This document shows positions 1-9,987 of a stretch of DNA of 64,000 bases, one piece after another. Made by a program: the position numbers and the translations under genes. Each line of letters starts with the position of its first letter. The stretch's first letter is position 1. This DNA is from Flavihumibacter fluvii (GTDB lineage: Bacteria; Bacteroidota; Bacteroidia; Chitinophagales; Chitinophagaceae). The stretch is from positions 1,326,001 through 1,390,000 of the forward strand of contig NZ_CP092333.1 of NCBI RefSeq assembly GCF_018595675.2. The letters are read 5' to 3'. The notes beneath the pieces were generated by a model. It did not search any database and was not told the DNA's origin. It saw only the letters and a list, made by a program, of their open reading frames with translations.

Positions 1-1718
1 AGTTATTGCAATTGATCAACCGTATACCGGTTACCCAGGAATCCATTACAACAGAGCCATTGGCAGGCCAGGATAGTATCACCATATTATTTGGTTCCAA
101 AAGTGGCAATAGCAAGAAAGTCGCCAAAAACCTCCATGATAAACTGATCGCACGGGGGTTTACTGCCTCATTGCAGGACATGAACCAATACCAGCCAGCC
201 AGGTTAAAGGAAGAGAAATGGCTTTTTGTGGTGGTTAGTACGCATGGTGAAGGTGATCCGCCTCCGGCAGCGGAAGATTTACACGCTTTTATTAATGGCA
301 GGAAAGCACCGGCTCTCAAGGATACCCGTTATGCTGTACTTGCTTTGGGAGATAAAAGTTATGCCAGCTATTGTCAAACGGGTAAAGATTTCGATGCGCG
401 CCTTTCTGCCTTGCAGGCAAATCGAATTTTAGAAAGGGCTGATGCTGACGTAGATTATGAAGATACAGCCGAATCCTGGATTGAAGCCGTACTGGCCAAA
501 GTGCAGGAATCATTTTCTTCATCCCCTGTAAAACAGTCATCCCCTGCAACATTATCCTCCGGAAATGGTGCTGCCACAACTAAAACGGCCGTCAGCTATT
601 CAAGGAAAAACCCCTTTACAGCTACTATCCTGGAGAAAGTACAGTTAAATGGCCGGGGGTCTGCTAAAGAAACCTACCATGTGGAAATATCACTGGAGAA
701 TAGTGGCTTGAATTATTTGCCGGGAGATACCGTTGGGCTTTGGGTGGAAAATGAACCCTCACTTGTCGAAGGCCTCATCGCCTATAAGAATTGGGACCCT
801 AATACAATTATTATACATAAGGACACGCCATATACTTTATTTGATTTTTTTCGGCAAAAGGCGGAACTAACAACCATCAGTGGTTCATTCCTTACATCGT
901 ATATTGCTTTTATCAATGATCCGGCTGATGCACATGCCTTAATTAATATCCTGGGTGATAAACAGGAACTTGGCGCTTTTGTTTATGGGCGGGATATATG
1001 GGATGTGCTGCAGCAATTCCCGGCTGCAATAACTGTTGAAGACCTTTGTTCAATACTGCTTCCACTTCAACCAAGATTATATTCCATTGCCAGTTCCATT
1101 CAGGCGCATCCAGAAGAAGTGCATATAACTGTTGCACGGGTGAAATACCAGCATAAAAACCGGATACATCGTGGTGTAGCATCTAATTATATTGCCGATA
1201 TCCTGGAACCAGGAAAGGAAATAAAATTGTTTATTGAATCCAACGAATCATTCCGGCTACCCGAAAGTCAAGGTACACCGGTCATAATGGTTGGCCCAGG
1301 GACTGGGATAGCACCGTTCAGGGCCTTTGTGGAAGAGAGGAGCGAAACAGGTGCAGAAGGCAATAACTGGCTCTTTTTTGGCGACCAGCATTTTAGTACA
1401 GATTTCCTTTACCAAACTGAATGGCAGCGTTTTATTAAACAGGGTAGCCTTACCCGAATGAATACTGCATTCTCAAGGGATGGTAAAAATAAAATATACG
1501 TCCAGCACAGGATGCAACAGCATGCAGCAGAACTCTTTAAATGGCTTGAAAATGGTGCTCATTTTTATGTTTGCGGCGATGCAAAACGGATGGCAAAAGA
1601 TGTAAAGCAAACCCTGGTTGATATCGTTCAGCAGGAAGGAAAATTGTCTGAAGAAGCAGCTGTAGATTATGTGAAACAATTGATTAAAAAAGGCCGTTAC
1701 CAGGAAGATGTGTATTGA
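1..1718 (+). CDS. cysJ: Sulfite reductase [NADPH] flavoprotein subunit, CysJ (5' partial)
   Basis: Diflavin reductase that passes electrons from NADPH through FAD and FMN to the siroheme hemoprotein CysI. The frame is open from the window edge, so the true start is probably upstream; the first usable start inside is a TTG at 6. Counting from there, a flavodoxin domain covers about residues 24-165 (FMN loop with GSKSGNSKK), a FAD-binding domain follows with RLYSIASS near 355, and the NADPH domain has GPGTGIAPFRAF near 429. The protein ends in the VDYVKQL...GRYQEDVY tail typical of CysJ. It is first in the visible sulfur operon, 31 bp before cysI. The long linker (about 170-205) is Ser/Thr rich. 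Function is firm; only the N-terminus is unseen. Confidence 0.93.
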   Translation, partial: LLQLINRIPVTQESITTEPLAGQDSITILFGSKSGNSKKVAKNLHDKLIARGFTASLQDMNQYQPARLKEEKWLFVVVSTHGEGDPPPAAEDLHAFINGRKAPALKDTRYAVLALGDKSYASYCQTGKDFDARLSALQANRILERADADVDYEDTAESWIEAVLAKVQESFSSSPVKQSSPATLSSGNGAATTKTAVSYSRKNPFTATILEKVQLNGRGSAKETYHVEISLENSGLNYLPGDTVGLWVENEPSLVEGLIAYKNWDPNTIIIHKDTPYTLFDFFRQKAELTTISGSFLTSYIAFINDPADAHALINILGDKQELGAFVYGRDIWDVLQQFPAAITVEDLCSILLPLQPRLYSIASSIQAHPEEVHITVARVKYQHKNRIHRGVASNYIADILEPGKEIKLFIESNESFRLPESQGTPVIMVGPGTGIAPFRAFVEERSETGAEGNNWLFFGDQHFSTDFLYQTEWQRFIKQGSLTRMNTAFSRDGKNKIYVQHRMQQHAAELFKWLENGAHFYVCGDAKRMAKDVKQTLVDIVQQEGKLSEEAAVDYVKQLIKKGRYQEDVY

Positions 1719-1749
1719 CCTACCTTAAAACCACTAACCCAAACAGACC

Positions 1750-3468
1750 ATGTCGCTTAACCAGGATAAATCAAAACTCAGTGAAGTTGAACACATCAAG
1801 GAAAAAAGTAAATTCCTTGAAGGAACTATTCAGGATAGCCTTAAAGATGAGGTTACCGGTAATCTCTATGCGCAGGACCAGCACCTGATTAAATTTCATG
1901 GCAGTTATGTACAAAGTGACCGTGAGCTGGATAAGGAGAGAAAGGGACAAAAACTGGAGCCATTATATTCATTTATGATCCGCGTCCGTGTACCAGGTGG
2001 TGTGGCAACTCCGGAACAATGGATAGTAATTGATGACCTGGCCACCAAATATGGGATGCCAACCATCAAATTAACTACAAGACAGGCCTTTGAACTTCAT
2101 AATATATATAAACATAACCTTAAGCAAACTATCAAGGAAATCAATGCTTCACTGCTTGATTCCATTGCTGCCTGTGGAGATGTTAACCGGAATGTGATGA
2201 ATACCGTGAATCCGCATACGTCTGCCGTACATGATGCAGTCCAGGAAGCGGCAAGGATGGTAAGTGAACACCTTACGCCGCGTACAACAGCTTATTATAA
2301 AATCTGGGTGAATGAAGAACAGGTAGTTGGCCCGAATGAGGAAGCTCCGATTGATGAACCGATCTATGGCAAAACCTACCTGCCCAGAAAATTTAAAATA
2401 ACATTTGCCATTCCGCCCTACAATGATACTGATGTATTTGCCCACGATGTAGGACTTATTGCGATTGAAGAAAAAGGCCGATTGCTGGGATTCAATATAA
2501 GTGTCGGCGGTGGCATGGGCATGACTTTTGGCGATGAAACTACTTATCCGCGATTGGGGAATGTAATAGGATTTACCCCTACTGAGCAATTAACAGACGT
2601 TTGTGAAAAATTAGTTACCATTCAGCGGGATTATGGCAATCGTGAAAACCGTAAGCTTTCACGATTCAAATATACCATTGATCGTATGGGCCTTGATTTC
2701 ATAAAAAATGAATTAAATACAAGGCTTGGCTATGACCTGGCACCAGCCCTGCCATTTAAATTTACGACCAATGGTGACAGCTTTGGCTGGATCAAAGGGG
2801 TCAATAATAAATGGTATAATACCTTATATATTGAAGGAGGAAGGGTAAAGGATAATGAACAATTCCAATTGCGCAAAGGCCTTCGGGCCATCGCAGAAAT
2901 GCTTGTTGGCGGTGATTTTAGGCTCACCGGTAACCAAAATGTGGTGATCGGCAATGTGTCAGAAGAACAAAAGCCTAAAGTTGAAGCCTTATTAGAGCAA
3001 TTCGGAATAAATGCACATCAGAAAGTGAGCAGTCTTCACCAGCATTCCATTGCCTGTGTTGCGCTAAACCTTTGTCCATTGGCCAACAGTGAAGCGGAAC
3101 GTTACCTTCCATCACTGATTTCAAAAATTCATTCGATCCTGGAAAAATATGGTATCGGCAATGAACCTATTACCATTCGAATGACTGGTTGCCCGAATGG
3201 TTGCGGCAGACCTTATTTAGGTGAGATTGGTTTCGTAGGCCGCGCACCCGGAAAATATAATCTTTACCTTGGCGCATCTTTTAATGGTGACCGATTAAAT
3301 GTGTTATATAAAGAAGCTTTAAGTGAAGAGGAAATTCTGGTCACCCTCGATCCGCTGATCAAGGACTTTGCCAGCCAAAAAAGCAACAACGAACATTTTG
3401 GCGATTACATCGTAAGGAAGGGACTCATTCAGCATAGTCATTCAAAATCAGATTTCCACCTTAGTTAA
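1750..3468 (+). CDS. cysI: Sulfite reductase hemoprotein beta subunit, CysI
   Basis: Reduces sulfite to sulfide with six electrons at a coupled siroheme and 4Fe-4S centre. The 572-residue length is normal. The four cluster ligands are visible as C436 and C442 (in CVALNLCPLA) and C481 and C485 (in MTGCPNGCGR), the same C-x5-C-x38-C-x3-C spacing as in Escherichia coli CysI. The sequence after them (LGEIGFVGRAPGKYN) is also characteristic. It lies 31 bp after cysJ and its stop is one base before hemA, so the three are co-transcribed and probably translationally coupled. The upstream CysJ points to NADPH rather than ferredoxin as donor. Confidence 0.96.
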   Translation: MSLNQDKSKLSEVEHIKEKSKFLEGTIQDSLKDEVTGNLYAQDQHLIKFHGSYVQSDRELDKERKGQKLEPLYSFMIRVRVPGGVATPEQWIVIDDLATKYGMPTIKLTTRQAFELHNIYKHNLKQTIKEINASLLDSIAACGDVNRNVMNTVNPHTSAVHDAVQEAARMVSEHLTPRTTAYYKIWVNEEQVVGPNEEAPIDEPIYGKTYLPRKFKITFAIPPYNDTDVFAHDVGLIAIEEKGRLLGFNISVGGGMGMTFGDETTYPRLGNVIGFTPTEQLTDVCEKLVTIQRDYGNRENRKLSRFKYTIDRMGLDFIKNELNTRLGYDLAPALPFKFTTNGDSFGWIKGVNNKWYNTLYIEGGRVKDNEQFQLRKGLRAIAEMLVGGDFRLTGNQNVVIGNVSEEQKPKVEALLEQFGINAHQKVSSLHQHSIACVALNLCPLANSEAERYLPSLISKIHSILEKYGIGNEPITIRMTGCPNGCGRPYLGEIGFVGRAPGKYNLYLGASFNGDRLNVLYKEALSEEEILVTLDPLIKDFASQKSNNEHFGDYIVRKGLIQHSHSKSDFHLS

Positions 3469-3469
3469 T

Positions 3470-4696
3470 ATGTTAGCAGTTGCAGGCATAAATTATCAAT
3501 CCGCCGGATTTGAACATTTGTCCAGGTTTACAACATCCAATAAAGTTGTTGAACCTTGTGGCGATGGAATTTTGGGTAAAGTGTGGGTTAAGACCTGCAA
3601 CAGGATAGAGATTTATGCCGACCTTAACCTGCATTGCCAAAAGGCTTCTGAAAAACTACTCTTGCAGCAATTCGGTCTAAATAACAGACCAGAAGGCTTA
3701 TATATCTATTTTGAGGATGATGCGATGATGCATCTCCTGAAAGTGTCGGCCGGATTGGATTCTGCAATTGTGGGAGAAGACCAGGTATTGCACCAGCTAA
3801 AGCAGGCATACAAATTATCCGCTGGTTCGAAATTTAATTCACCCTTGCTGAATAAGCTTTTCCACAAGGCTTTTGAAACTGGCAAAAACGTGAGGACGTT
3901 CACCAATATCAATAAGGGCAATGTTTCTGCAGCTTCGATAGCCGTTAGCTTAATACAATCTTTCATTGCTGAATACCAAATACAGAAAAACCCTTCAGTA
4001 TTAGTGATTGGTGCAGGGGAAACAGGTGCTTTAGTTACACAAATACTGGCTGGCAAAGGAATTCAGGAAATCTCCATATGGAACAGGACTGCCTCAAAAG
4101 CAAAAGCAGTGGCCAAACAATATGGTGCATTAGCCATCCCAGTAAAATCACTGGCTGAAAAATTTGCACAAGCTTCTATTGTTGTCGTAGCCATCCGGAA
4201 AAAAACACCGCTGCTGGATTATTCACAAACAGCTTCGGGAAAATCTGCAAAACGGATCATCATAGATCTTTCATTGCCCTTTCAGGTTCAGGAAGATGTC
4301 GCTTCAAAAAATAGTTTTTTGTACAACCTTGAGCAAATTACAGCGATCAGTGAGGAGAATGCTGAAAAGAGAAAAGAAGCGATAGACGATGCGATGCAGT
4401 TAGTTTGGGCGTCACTTCATGAAATAAAAGCCTGGAAAGAGCAGGAATGGGTGGGCCAGACATTACAACAATGGCAAATCCTTTTACACCAGATCCAGGA
4501 AAGGCAATTGAAAGCGTTCGCCAAAAAAAATCCTGTAGCTGACCTGAATGCTCTTGCTGCTTATGGACGGCAATTGTCTGCAAATCTGCTTAGGCAATTG
4601 GCCTGGACCATCAGACAACAGGAAAAAGAAGGATCAGAAGGTCAGCAGTGGGCGAGGTTATTATCCACGGTAGAACCCTATGAACAATTAAATTAA
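3470..4696 (+). CDS. hemA: Glutamyl-tRNA reductase, HemA
   Basis: Reduces glutamyl-tRNA to glutamate-1-semialdehyde, the first step of the C5 tetrapyrrole pathway. The nucleophilic Cys is C43 in VKTCNRIEIY, the NADPH-binding domain has VLVIGAGETGALV near residue 180, and the C-terminal dimerisation helices follow. At 408 residues it is a usual length, but the N-terminal motif (GINYQSAGFEHLSR) is more divergent than in typical HemA. The ATG is one base after the cysI stop. Placement among cysI, cobA and the CysG-like fusion suggests that it feeds siroheme synthesis; whether the genome also has a general haem-pathway hemA cannot be seen here. Confidence 0.92.
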   Translation: MLAVAGINYQSAGFEHLSRFTTSNKVVEPCGDGILGKVWVKTCNRIEIYADLNLHCQKASEKLLLQQFGLNNRPEGLYIYFEDDAMMHLLKVSAGLDSAIVGEDQVLHQLKQAYKLSAGSKFNSPLLNKLFHKAFETGKNVRTFTNINKGNVSAASIAVSLIQSFIAEYQIQKNPSVLVIGAGETGALVTQILAGKGIQEISIWNRTASKAKAVAKQYGALAIPVKSLAEKFAQASIVVVAIRKKTPLLDYSQTASGKSAKRIIIDLSLPFQVQEDVASKNSFLYNLEQITAISEENAEKRKEAIDDAMQLVWASLHEIKAWKEQEWVGQTLQQWQILLHQIQERQLKAFAKKNPVADLNALAAYGRQLSANLLRQLAWTIRQQEKEGSEGQQWARLLSTVEPYEQLN

Positions 4697-4709
4697 CTAT
4701 GAAAGTAAC

Positions 4710-5507
4710 ATGAAAGCAGTACAACCACCATATGGAATAGTTTATATAACTGGAGCAGGTCCGGGTGATATTAACCTGGTTACGCTTAGGGCTAAAGCAG
4801 TTATTGAACAAGCCGATGTGATTCTGTACGATAACCTGATCAATGCTGAAATGCTTGGTTGGGCGCCTTCTGGTTGTGAAAAAATATTTGTGGGGAAATT
4901 GCCTTATTGCTCAGTTATTACGCAGGAAACGATCAATGAATGGATGGTTAACCATGCAGAAAAGGGCAAACGGGTAGTGCGACTGAAAGGCGGGGACCCC
5001 CTGATTTTCGGAAGGGGCGCAGAAGAAGCGGCCTACCTGAAGAAGCATGCCATTGCTTTTGAAATCATTCCCGGAGTCACCAGTAGCCTGGCTGCAGGTG
5101 CGTATTCGGGTATTCCTTTAACGCATCGCGATGCATCCCAAATGGTGCTCTTTGTAACCGGTCATACTAAAAAAGGCAGGAAAACAGGACTGAATTTCGA
5201 TTGGCCGATGTTGGCAGCATTTGATGGAACCATCGTTTTTTATATGGGTGTGAAACATATTGACCAGATTTCACAACAATTGATAGAGGCTGGAAAATCA
5301 CCTGAAACCCTCGTGGCTGTTATAGAAAATGGCACCCTATTGCACCAACGGGTTATTTCTGGTAATTTGGCGGGCATTGCCGACGATGTCATAGCAGCTG
5401 GTATCGGAACGCCAGCGCTGATCATTGTTGGAGAGGTGGTTCGGTACCACCAGGAATTGAATTGGTTTGAAAATATTCAAAAACAATTTCATCAAAGGAT
5501 TGCCTGA
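4710..5507 (+). CDS. cobA: Uroporphyrinogen-III C-methyltransferase (SUMT)
   Basis: Methylates uroporphyrinogen III at C2 and C7 with S-adenosylmethionine, giving precorrin-2 for siroheme. The 265-residue protein carries the SUMT signatures: ITGAGPGDINLVTLRA near the N-terminus, RLKGGDPLIFGRGAEEA near residue 90, and IPGVTSSLAAGAYSGIPLTHRD near 122. It is a stand-alone methyltransferase; the dehydrogenase and chelatase steps are supplied by the fusion protein at 10825. The start is 13 bp after hemA. An upstream ATG at 4699 opens only a four-codon frame that stops at the real start, so 4710 is used. Confidence 0.95.
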   Translation: MKAVQPPYGIVYITGAGPGDINLVTLRAKAVIEQADVILYDNLINAEMLGWAPSGCEKIFVGKLPYCSVITQETINEWMVNHAEKGKRVVRLKGGDPLIFGRGAEEAAYLKKHAIAFEIIPGVTSSLAAGAYSGIPLTHRDASQMVLFVTGHTKKGRKTGLNFDWPMLAAFDGTIVFYMGVKHIDQISQQLIEAGKSPETLVAVIENGTLLHQRVISGNLAGIADDVIAAGIGTPALIIVGEVVRYHQELNWFENIQKQFHQRIA

Positions 5508-5519
5508 AAAAACTAAACT

Positions 5520-6332
5520 ATGTCTCAAACCCCTACCTATATATTGAGTTCTAAGATTCCTAAGAAAAAGCAGGTGATCGAATTTGCGCAGGAATTGGTG
5601 GATTACCTGTTCCCTGTTGTGGAAAATGAAAAGACTTATGAGGCGCGCCACCTTAAAAAACTGGATAGTCTTAAGAACCAGTTATCAGAAATATTATTTG
5701 CATTCGGTGATAATTACCAGGTGAACAAGGAGGATATAAATAGCAGTTTTTTTGAAAATCTCGATCAGGTTAAAGAGAAATTGCTACTAGATGCTGATGC
5801 ATTGCAACAGTTTGACCCGGCTGCAAAATCGCTGGAAGAAGTGGTCCTGACCTATCCGGGTTTTATGGCAGTGATGTGTTATAGGATTGCCAATGTGTTG
5901 TATAAACTCCAGGTTCCATTAGTGCCGAGGATTATCAGCGAGTGGGCGCATTCGATTACCGGAATAGATATCCATCCGGGTGCAAATATCGGGGTGCCTT
6001 TCCTGATTGACCATGGAACAGGGGTAGTTATTGGTGAAACTTCTGTAATTGGAAAAAATGTGAAAGTTTACCAGGGTGTGACTTTTGGTGCACTTGCAGT
6101 TAAAAAGGAAGAAGCGGAAAAGAAAAGACATCCAACGATAGAAGATAATGTGATAGTGTATGCAAACAGTACAATCCTGGGCGGAAAGACCATTATTGGG
6201 CATGACAGTATAATTGGTGGTAACTGTTTTATTGTGGAGTCAGTTCCATCCCAAAGTATTGTGTATCACCAACCCATCACCACAGTAAAGAATAAAAAAG
6301 ATTTTGCTGAACCCTTAAACTGGGTCATTTAA
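5520..6332 (+). CDS. cysE: Serine O-acetyltransferase
   Basis: Transfers acetyl from acetyl-CoA to serine, making O-acetylserine for cysteine synthesis. The C-terminal half is a left-handed beta helix with hexapeptide repeats; IDIHPGANIG and IDHGTGVVIGETSVIG around residues 149-175 are the serine acetyltransferase signature with the catalytic His of DHGTG. The N-terminal helical region is of the longer type seen in Bacteroidota (270 residues in total). It sits 12 bp after cobA and 43 bp before the partner cysteine synthase, which is also its usual complex partner. The C-terminus ends in Ile, as expected for the tail that docks into the synthase active site. Confidence 0.94.
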   Translation: MSQTPTYILSSKIPKKKQVIEFAQELVDYLFPVVENEKTYEARHLKKLDSLKNQLSEILFAFGDNYQVNKEDINSSFFENLDQVKEKLLLDADALQQFDPAAKSLEEVVLTYPGFMAVMCYRIANVLYKLQVPLVPRIISEWAHSITGIDIHPGANIGVPFLIDHGTGVVIGETSVIGKNVKVYQGVTFGALAVKKEEAEKKRHPTIEDNVIVYANSTILGGKTIIGHDSIIGGNCFIVESVPSQSIVYHQPITTVKNKKDFAEPLNWVI

Positions 6333-6375
6333 AATAGTTTAACCTAAATCTAAATCATCAATTCAAACGCTAATT

Positions 6376-7287
6376 ATGGTTGCTTCTAACATTCTTGAAA
6401 CTATCGGAAATACGCCTCATGTAAGGCTGAACAGGGTTTTCGGAAATACACATAATGTGTATATTAAGCTGGAACGTAGTAATCCTGGCGCCAGTATTAA
6501 AGACCGTATCGCTCTGGCCATGATTGAGGATGCGGAACAAAAAGGAATCCTGCATAAGGACAGTGTAATCATTGAACCGACCTCCGGAAACACTGGAATT
6601 GGTTTGGCAATGGTAGCCGCTGTAAAAGGATATAAAATCATCCTGGTTATGCCGGAAAGTATGAGTATCGAAAGAAGGCGCCTGATGAGTTTATATGGTG
6701 CGAGTTTTGAGCTGACCCCGCGCGAAAAAGGAATGAAAGGCGCCATAGAGAAGGCTAAGGAATTGGTTGCTGCCACGCCAAATGGATGGATGCCACAGCA
6801 GTTTGACAATCCGGCTAATACCGAAATACACCGGAAAACGACCGCGCAGGAGATTATAAAAGATTTCCCGAATGGTATCGACTACCTGATTACCGGCGTA
6901 GGAACAGGTGGACATATTACCGGATGTGCGGAAGTGCTTAAAGCAAAGTTCCCTAACCTGAAAGTATTTGCTGTTGAACCTGAATTGTCACCAATTTTAA
7001 GTGGAGGGTCACCCGCACCGCACCCCATCCAGGGAATTGGCGCAGGCTTTGTTCCATCCATATATAATAAGGATGTGATTGACGGGGTAATTACTGTAAG
7101 CAAAGATGATGCTTTTTCCTTTGCACAAAGAGCGGCAAAAGAAGAGGGGATTTTTATGGGGATTTCAAGTGGCGCATCCCTTGCTGCCGTATCAAAAAAA
7201 CTCTCAGAGATCCCTGCTGGCAGTACTGTGTTAACCTTTAACTATGACACTGGTGAACGTTACCTGTCCATTGATGGACTTTATTAA
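6376..7287 (+). CDS. cysK: Cysteine synthase, PLP-dependent (CysK/CysM family)
   Basis: Makes cysteine from O-acetylserine and sulfide. The PLP lysine is K42 in GASIKDRIA; the substrate loop [13 protein letters not shown] follows near residue 70, [11 protein letters not shown] near 174 holds the phosphate of PLP, and SSGASLAAV lies near 260. At 303 residues it is a compact O-acetylserine sulfhydrylase without the C-terminal regulatory domains of cystathionine beta-synthase. CysK and CysM cannot be told apart confidently by eye, so the symbol is tentative while the enzyme class is firm. It lies 43 bp after cysE and 26 bp before cysH. Confidence 0.92.
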   Translation: MVASNILETIGNTPHVRLNRVFGNTHNVYIKLERSNPGASIKDRIALAMIEDAEQKGILHKDSVIIEPTSGNTGIGLAMVAAVKGYKIILVMPESMSIERRRLMSLYGASFELTPREKGMKGAIEKAKELVAATPNGWMPQQFDNPANTEIHRKTTAQEIIKDFPNGIDYLITGVGTGGHITGCAEVLKAKFPNLKVFAVEPELSPILSGGSPAPHPIQGIGAGFVPSIYNKDVIDGVITVSKDDAFSFAQRAAKEEGIFMGISSGASLAAVSKKLSEIPAGSTVLTFNYDTGERYLSIDGLY

Positions 7288-7313
7288 TCAACGAAAATCA
7301 ACTCAATATAACC

Positions 7314-8021
7314 ATGGAAATTAATCACCTGAATACTACGCTGGCCTCGCTGGATGCTGCTGAACGACTAAAATTTATAAGCAACCAGTTTACAGACGGA
7401 GTTGTTTTCTCTACCTCTCTCGGGCAGGAAGACCAGGTGATTACCTATTTTATTGCAAATCAAAAATTGCCTGTAAAAATTTTCACACTGGATACAGGAA
7501 GGCTTTTCCAGGAAACTTATGATTTATTGGATAAAACCATTGCCAGGTACAAGGTTCCTGTAGCCATTTATTTTCCTGATGCTGCAAAGGTAGAAGCCAT
7601 GGTCAACGAAAAAGGACCGAATAGTTTTTATGAATCTGTTGAAAACAGGAAACAATGCTGTTATATCCGGAAAGTTGAACCACTGAACAGGGCCCTGGCG
7701 GGTGCTAAAGTCTGGATCACCGGCCTTAGGGCAGAACAGAGCGATAACCGGCATAACCTCCCATTCGCAGAATGGGATGAAGTCCATCAATTAATCAAAG
7801 TGAATCCATTGCTGGATTGGACCCTTGATAAGATGTTGGCTTTTATTACTGAACAGAATATTCCCTATAACTCCCTGCATGATAAAGGGTTTCCAAGCAT
7901 CGGGTGTGCACCATGTACAAGAGCCATTGAACCAGGCGAAGATATCAGGGCCGGAAGATGGTGGTGGGAAGCCTCCAAAAAAGAATGTGGACTTCACCAG
8001 GAATCGGTTCAGCAAAATTAA
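7314..8021 (+). CDS. cysH: Phosphoadenylyl/adenylyl-sulfate reductase, 4Fe-4S (APS) type
   Basis: Reduces activated sulfate to sulfite using thioredoxin. The 235-residue protein has the PAPS-reductase fold and the catalytic Cys in the C-terminal KKECGLH motif (C225). It also has the pair C115-C116 (KQCCYIRK) and C198/C201 (GCAPC), the CC...CxxC set that ligates a 4Fe-4S cluster in APS reductases. That, and the absence of any APS kinase domain in the cluster, suggests that the substrate is APS rather than PAPS. It lies between cysK and cysD with short gaps, inside the sulfur operon. The name cysH is used by convention. Confidence 0.93.
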   Translation: MEINHLNTTLASLDAAERLKFISNQFTDGVVFSTSLGQEDQVITYFIANQKLPVKIFTLDTGRLFQETYDLLDKTIARYKVPVAIYFPDAAKVEAMVNEKGPNSFYESVENRKQCCYIRKVEPLNRALAGAKVWITGLRAEQSDNRHNLPFAEWDEVHQLIKVNPLLDWTLDKMLAFITEQNIPYNSLHDKGFPSIGCAPCTRAIEPGEDIRAGRWWWEASKKECGLHQESVQQN

Positions 8022-8046
8022 TAATAAGAAGAAAAGTAGAAATAAT

Positions 8047-8958
8047 ATGTCAAATAATTCAACCATACCTGCATTCCCAAGGATGTTAGAAGATGAGAGT
8101 ATTTATATTATGCGGGAAGTGGCTGCTCAGTTTGAAAATCCAGCACTTTTATTTAGTGGTGGTAAAGATTCTATCACACTGGTTAGACTGGCTCAAAAAG
8201 CCTTCTGGCCAGGAAAAATTCCTTTCCCGTTATTACATGTTGATACCGGTCACAATTTTCCGGAAACCATTGAGTTCCGCGATTGGCTGGTTAAGGAAAC
8301 CGGTGCAGAATTGATTGTGCGGTATGTACAGGATAGCATCGATGCCGGTAAGGTTAAGGAGGAAACCGGCAAATATGCCAGCCGGAATGTATTGCAAACG
8401 GTAACACTTTTAGATGCTATCGAAGAGTTTAAATTCGATGCTTGCATCGGTGGTGCAAGAAGGGATGAGGAAAAGGCCCGCGCAAAAGAACGGATATTTT
8501 CCGTACGAGATGATTTCGGCCAGTGGGATCCCAAAAAACAAAGACCAGAATTATTTGATATGCTCAACGGGCGTATTAATATCGGTGAAAACGTTAGGGT
8601 ATTTCCAATCAGTAACTGGACAGAATTAGATGTATGGACCTATATCAAGGAAGAGCAGATGGCTATCCCCACGATTTACTTTACGCACAGCCGGGAAGTG
8701 ATCGAACGTGATGGGATGATCTGGCCCAATAGCCCGTTCCTGAATACCAGCGCGGAAGAAATTCCTTTTGAAGAAATTGTTCGATTCCGTACAGTAGGTG
8801 ATATGACCTGTACCGCAGCAGTAGCTTCAACAGCTAATAATATTGACGACATCATTCGTGAAATCCTTTCTGCTAAAATCTCTGAAAGAGGAGCCAGGAT
8901 GGACGATAAGCGCAGTGAAGCCGCTATGGAACAACGAAAAAAAGAGGGATACTTCTAA
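8047..8958 (+). CDS. cysD: Sulfate adenylyltransferase subunit 2, CysD
   Basis: Catalytic subunit of ATP sulfurylase, which with the GTPase CysN makes APS from sulfate and ATP. The PP-loop SGGKDS lies near residue 37, followed by LLHVDTGHNFPET, and the C-terminus (RGARMDDKRSEAAME) is the usual CysD tail. The frame is open upstream into cysH, but the ATG at 8047 gives the standard N-terminus MSNNSTIPAFPRMLEDESIYIMRE and 303 residues, 25 bp after the cysH stop. Unusually, its partner cysN is not next to it but four genes downstream at 12331. Confidence 0.95.
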   Translation: MSNNSTIPAFPRMLEDESIYIMREVAAQFENPALLFSGGKDSITLVRLAQKAFWPGKIPFPLLHVDTGHNFPETIEFRDWLVKETGAELIVRYVQDSIDAGKVKEETGKYASRNVLQTVTLLDAIEEFKFDACIGGARRDEEKARAKERIFSVRDDFGQWDPKKQRPELFDMLNGRINIGENVRVFPISNWTELDVWTYIKEEQMAIPTIYFTHSREVIERDGMIWPNSPFLNTSAEEIPFEEIVRFRTVGDMTCTAAVASTANNIDDIIREILSAKISERGARMDDKRSEAAMEQRKKEGYF

Positions 8959-9063
8959 CTGGCAGAAGTATTCCCCTTAATTTTTTTTAAACCATTAATC
9001 TACCAAAACAATAGAGTAGAATCGTCGTATTTATCGGAGGCCAGGGTTGCTTGCCCATCCCGG

Positions 9064-9987
9064 ATGTTGCCCATAGAACTAAGTAAATGCATTACGGACT
9101 TAAAAAAAGAAAAAACTGTTGATTATAAAGGAAAATTAATGAAACCACCATTAACCAAAATAAGATACCTGGATAATTCATATACCCTTGCTTCAGTAAA
9201 TACCTTTAACGCAGCAGTGAATAAGGATGTTACAGGCGGAATGACATCTAATGACGCTGCTTTGAAAAACCGGGATATCTTGTCTGTGACCAACCTGGCT
9301 TCTACACAACCCGAGAAAATTGTTTCATTTGAAGCTGGTTATAAAGGTGTTTTCCTGGATAACAAGTTGTTTATCGACCTGGATTTTTATCACAATACCT
9401 ACACCGGATTCCTTGGCCAGGTTGAAGTATCTGTTCCAATGGACGGTACTGTTGGATCTGATGCAGCTGTGATAGATATGCTAGCAGCAAATCGTAGCAA
9501 ACAAACACGCTATCGTGTGTTTACTAATGCAAAAAACACCTATAGGAATTATGGATCTGCATTAGCAGTTACTTACCGGCTTTATAAAAAATTCACAGTA
9601 TCCGGAAATGTGAGTTATAACAATATCAAGACAAACCAGCAATCGGATGTTTTCGTGACGGCATTCAATACCCCTAAAGGGTCATATAACCTGTCACTTG
9701 GAAACCGTGAGGTAGTCAATAACCTTGGTTTTAACATTGTTTGGAAATGGCAGTCTTCTTTCTTATGGGAAAGTCCATTGGCTAATGGTACAGTGCCAGC
9801 GTTCAATACCATTGATGCCCAGGTGACCTATCGTATTCCAGTTTGGAAAGCTTCGATAAAAGTTGGTGCTGCCAACCTGTTCAACAAGCGATATATCCAG
9901 TACGCAGTTGGTCCTACTATTGGTGGATTGTATTATACAACACTGATTTTTGATGGTTTATTCGGAAAAAATAATTCGGCTAAGTAA
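9064..9987 (+). pseudogene. TonB-dependent receptor, C-terminal beta-barrel remnant
   Basis: The open frame codes for 307 residues matching only the last third of a Bacteroidota TonB-dependent outer-membrane receptor: PEKIVSFEAGYKG, KLFIDLDFYHNTYTGF, a run of alternating barrel strands, and AANLFNKRYIQYAVG close to the end. The signal peptide, the carboxypeptidase-like domain, the TonB box, the plug and most of the barrel are absent, and the first 35 or so residues look unlike a receptor, so a deletion has probably joined unrelated sequence to the 3' end. Intact receptors are about 900 residues. Its stop overlaps the start of the DUF2490 gene by one base. Likely non-functional, although the frame itself is undamaged. 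Confidence 0.75.

Noticed and set aside
4699-4713. Four-codon ATG frame overlapping the cobA start
   Set aside because: Too short to call; could couple translation but there is no independent support.
7825-8046. N-terminal extension of cysD into cysH
   Set aside because: The extra 74 residues are cysH read in another frame; the ATG at 8047 gives the normal CysD start.
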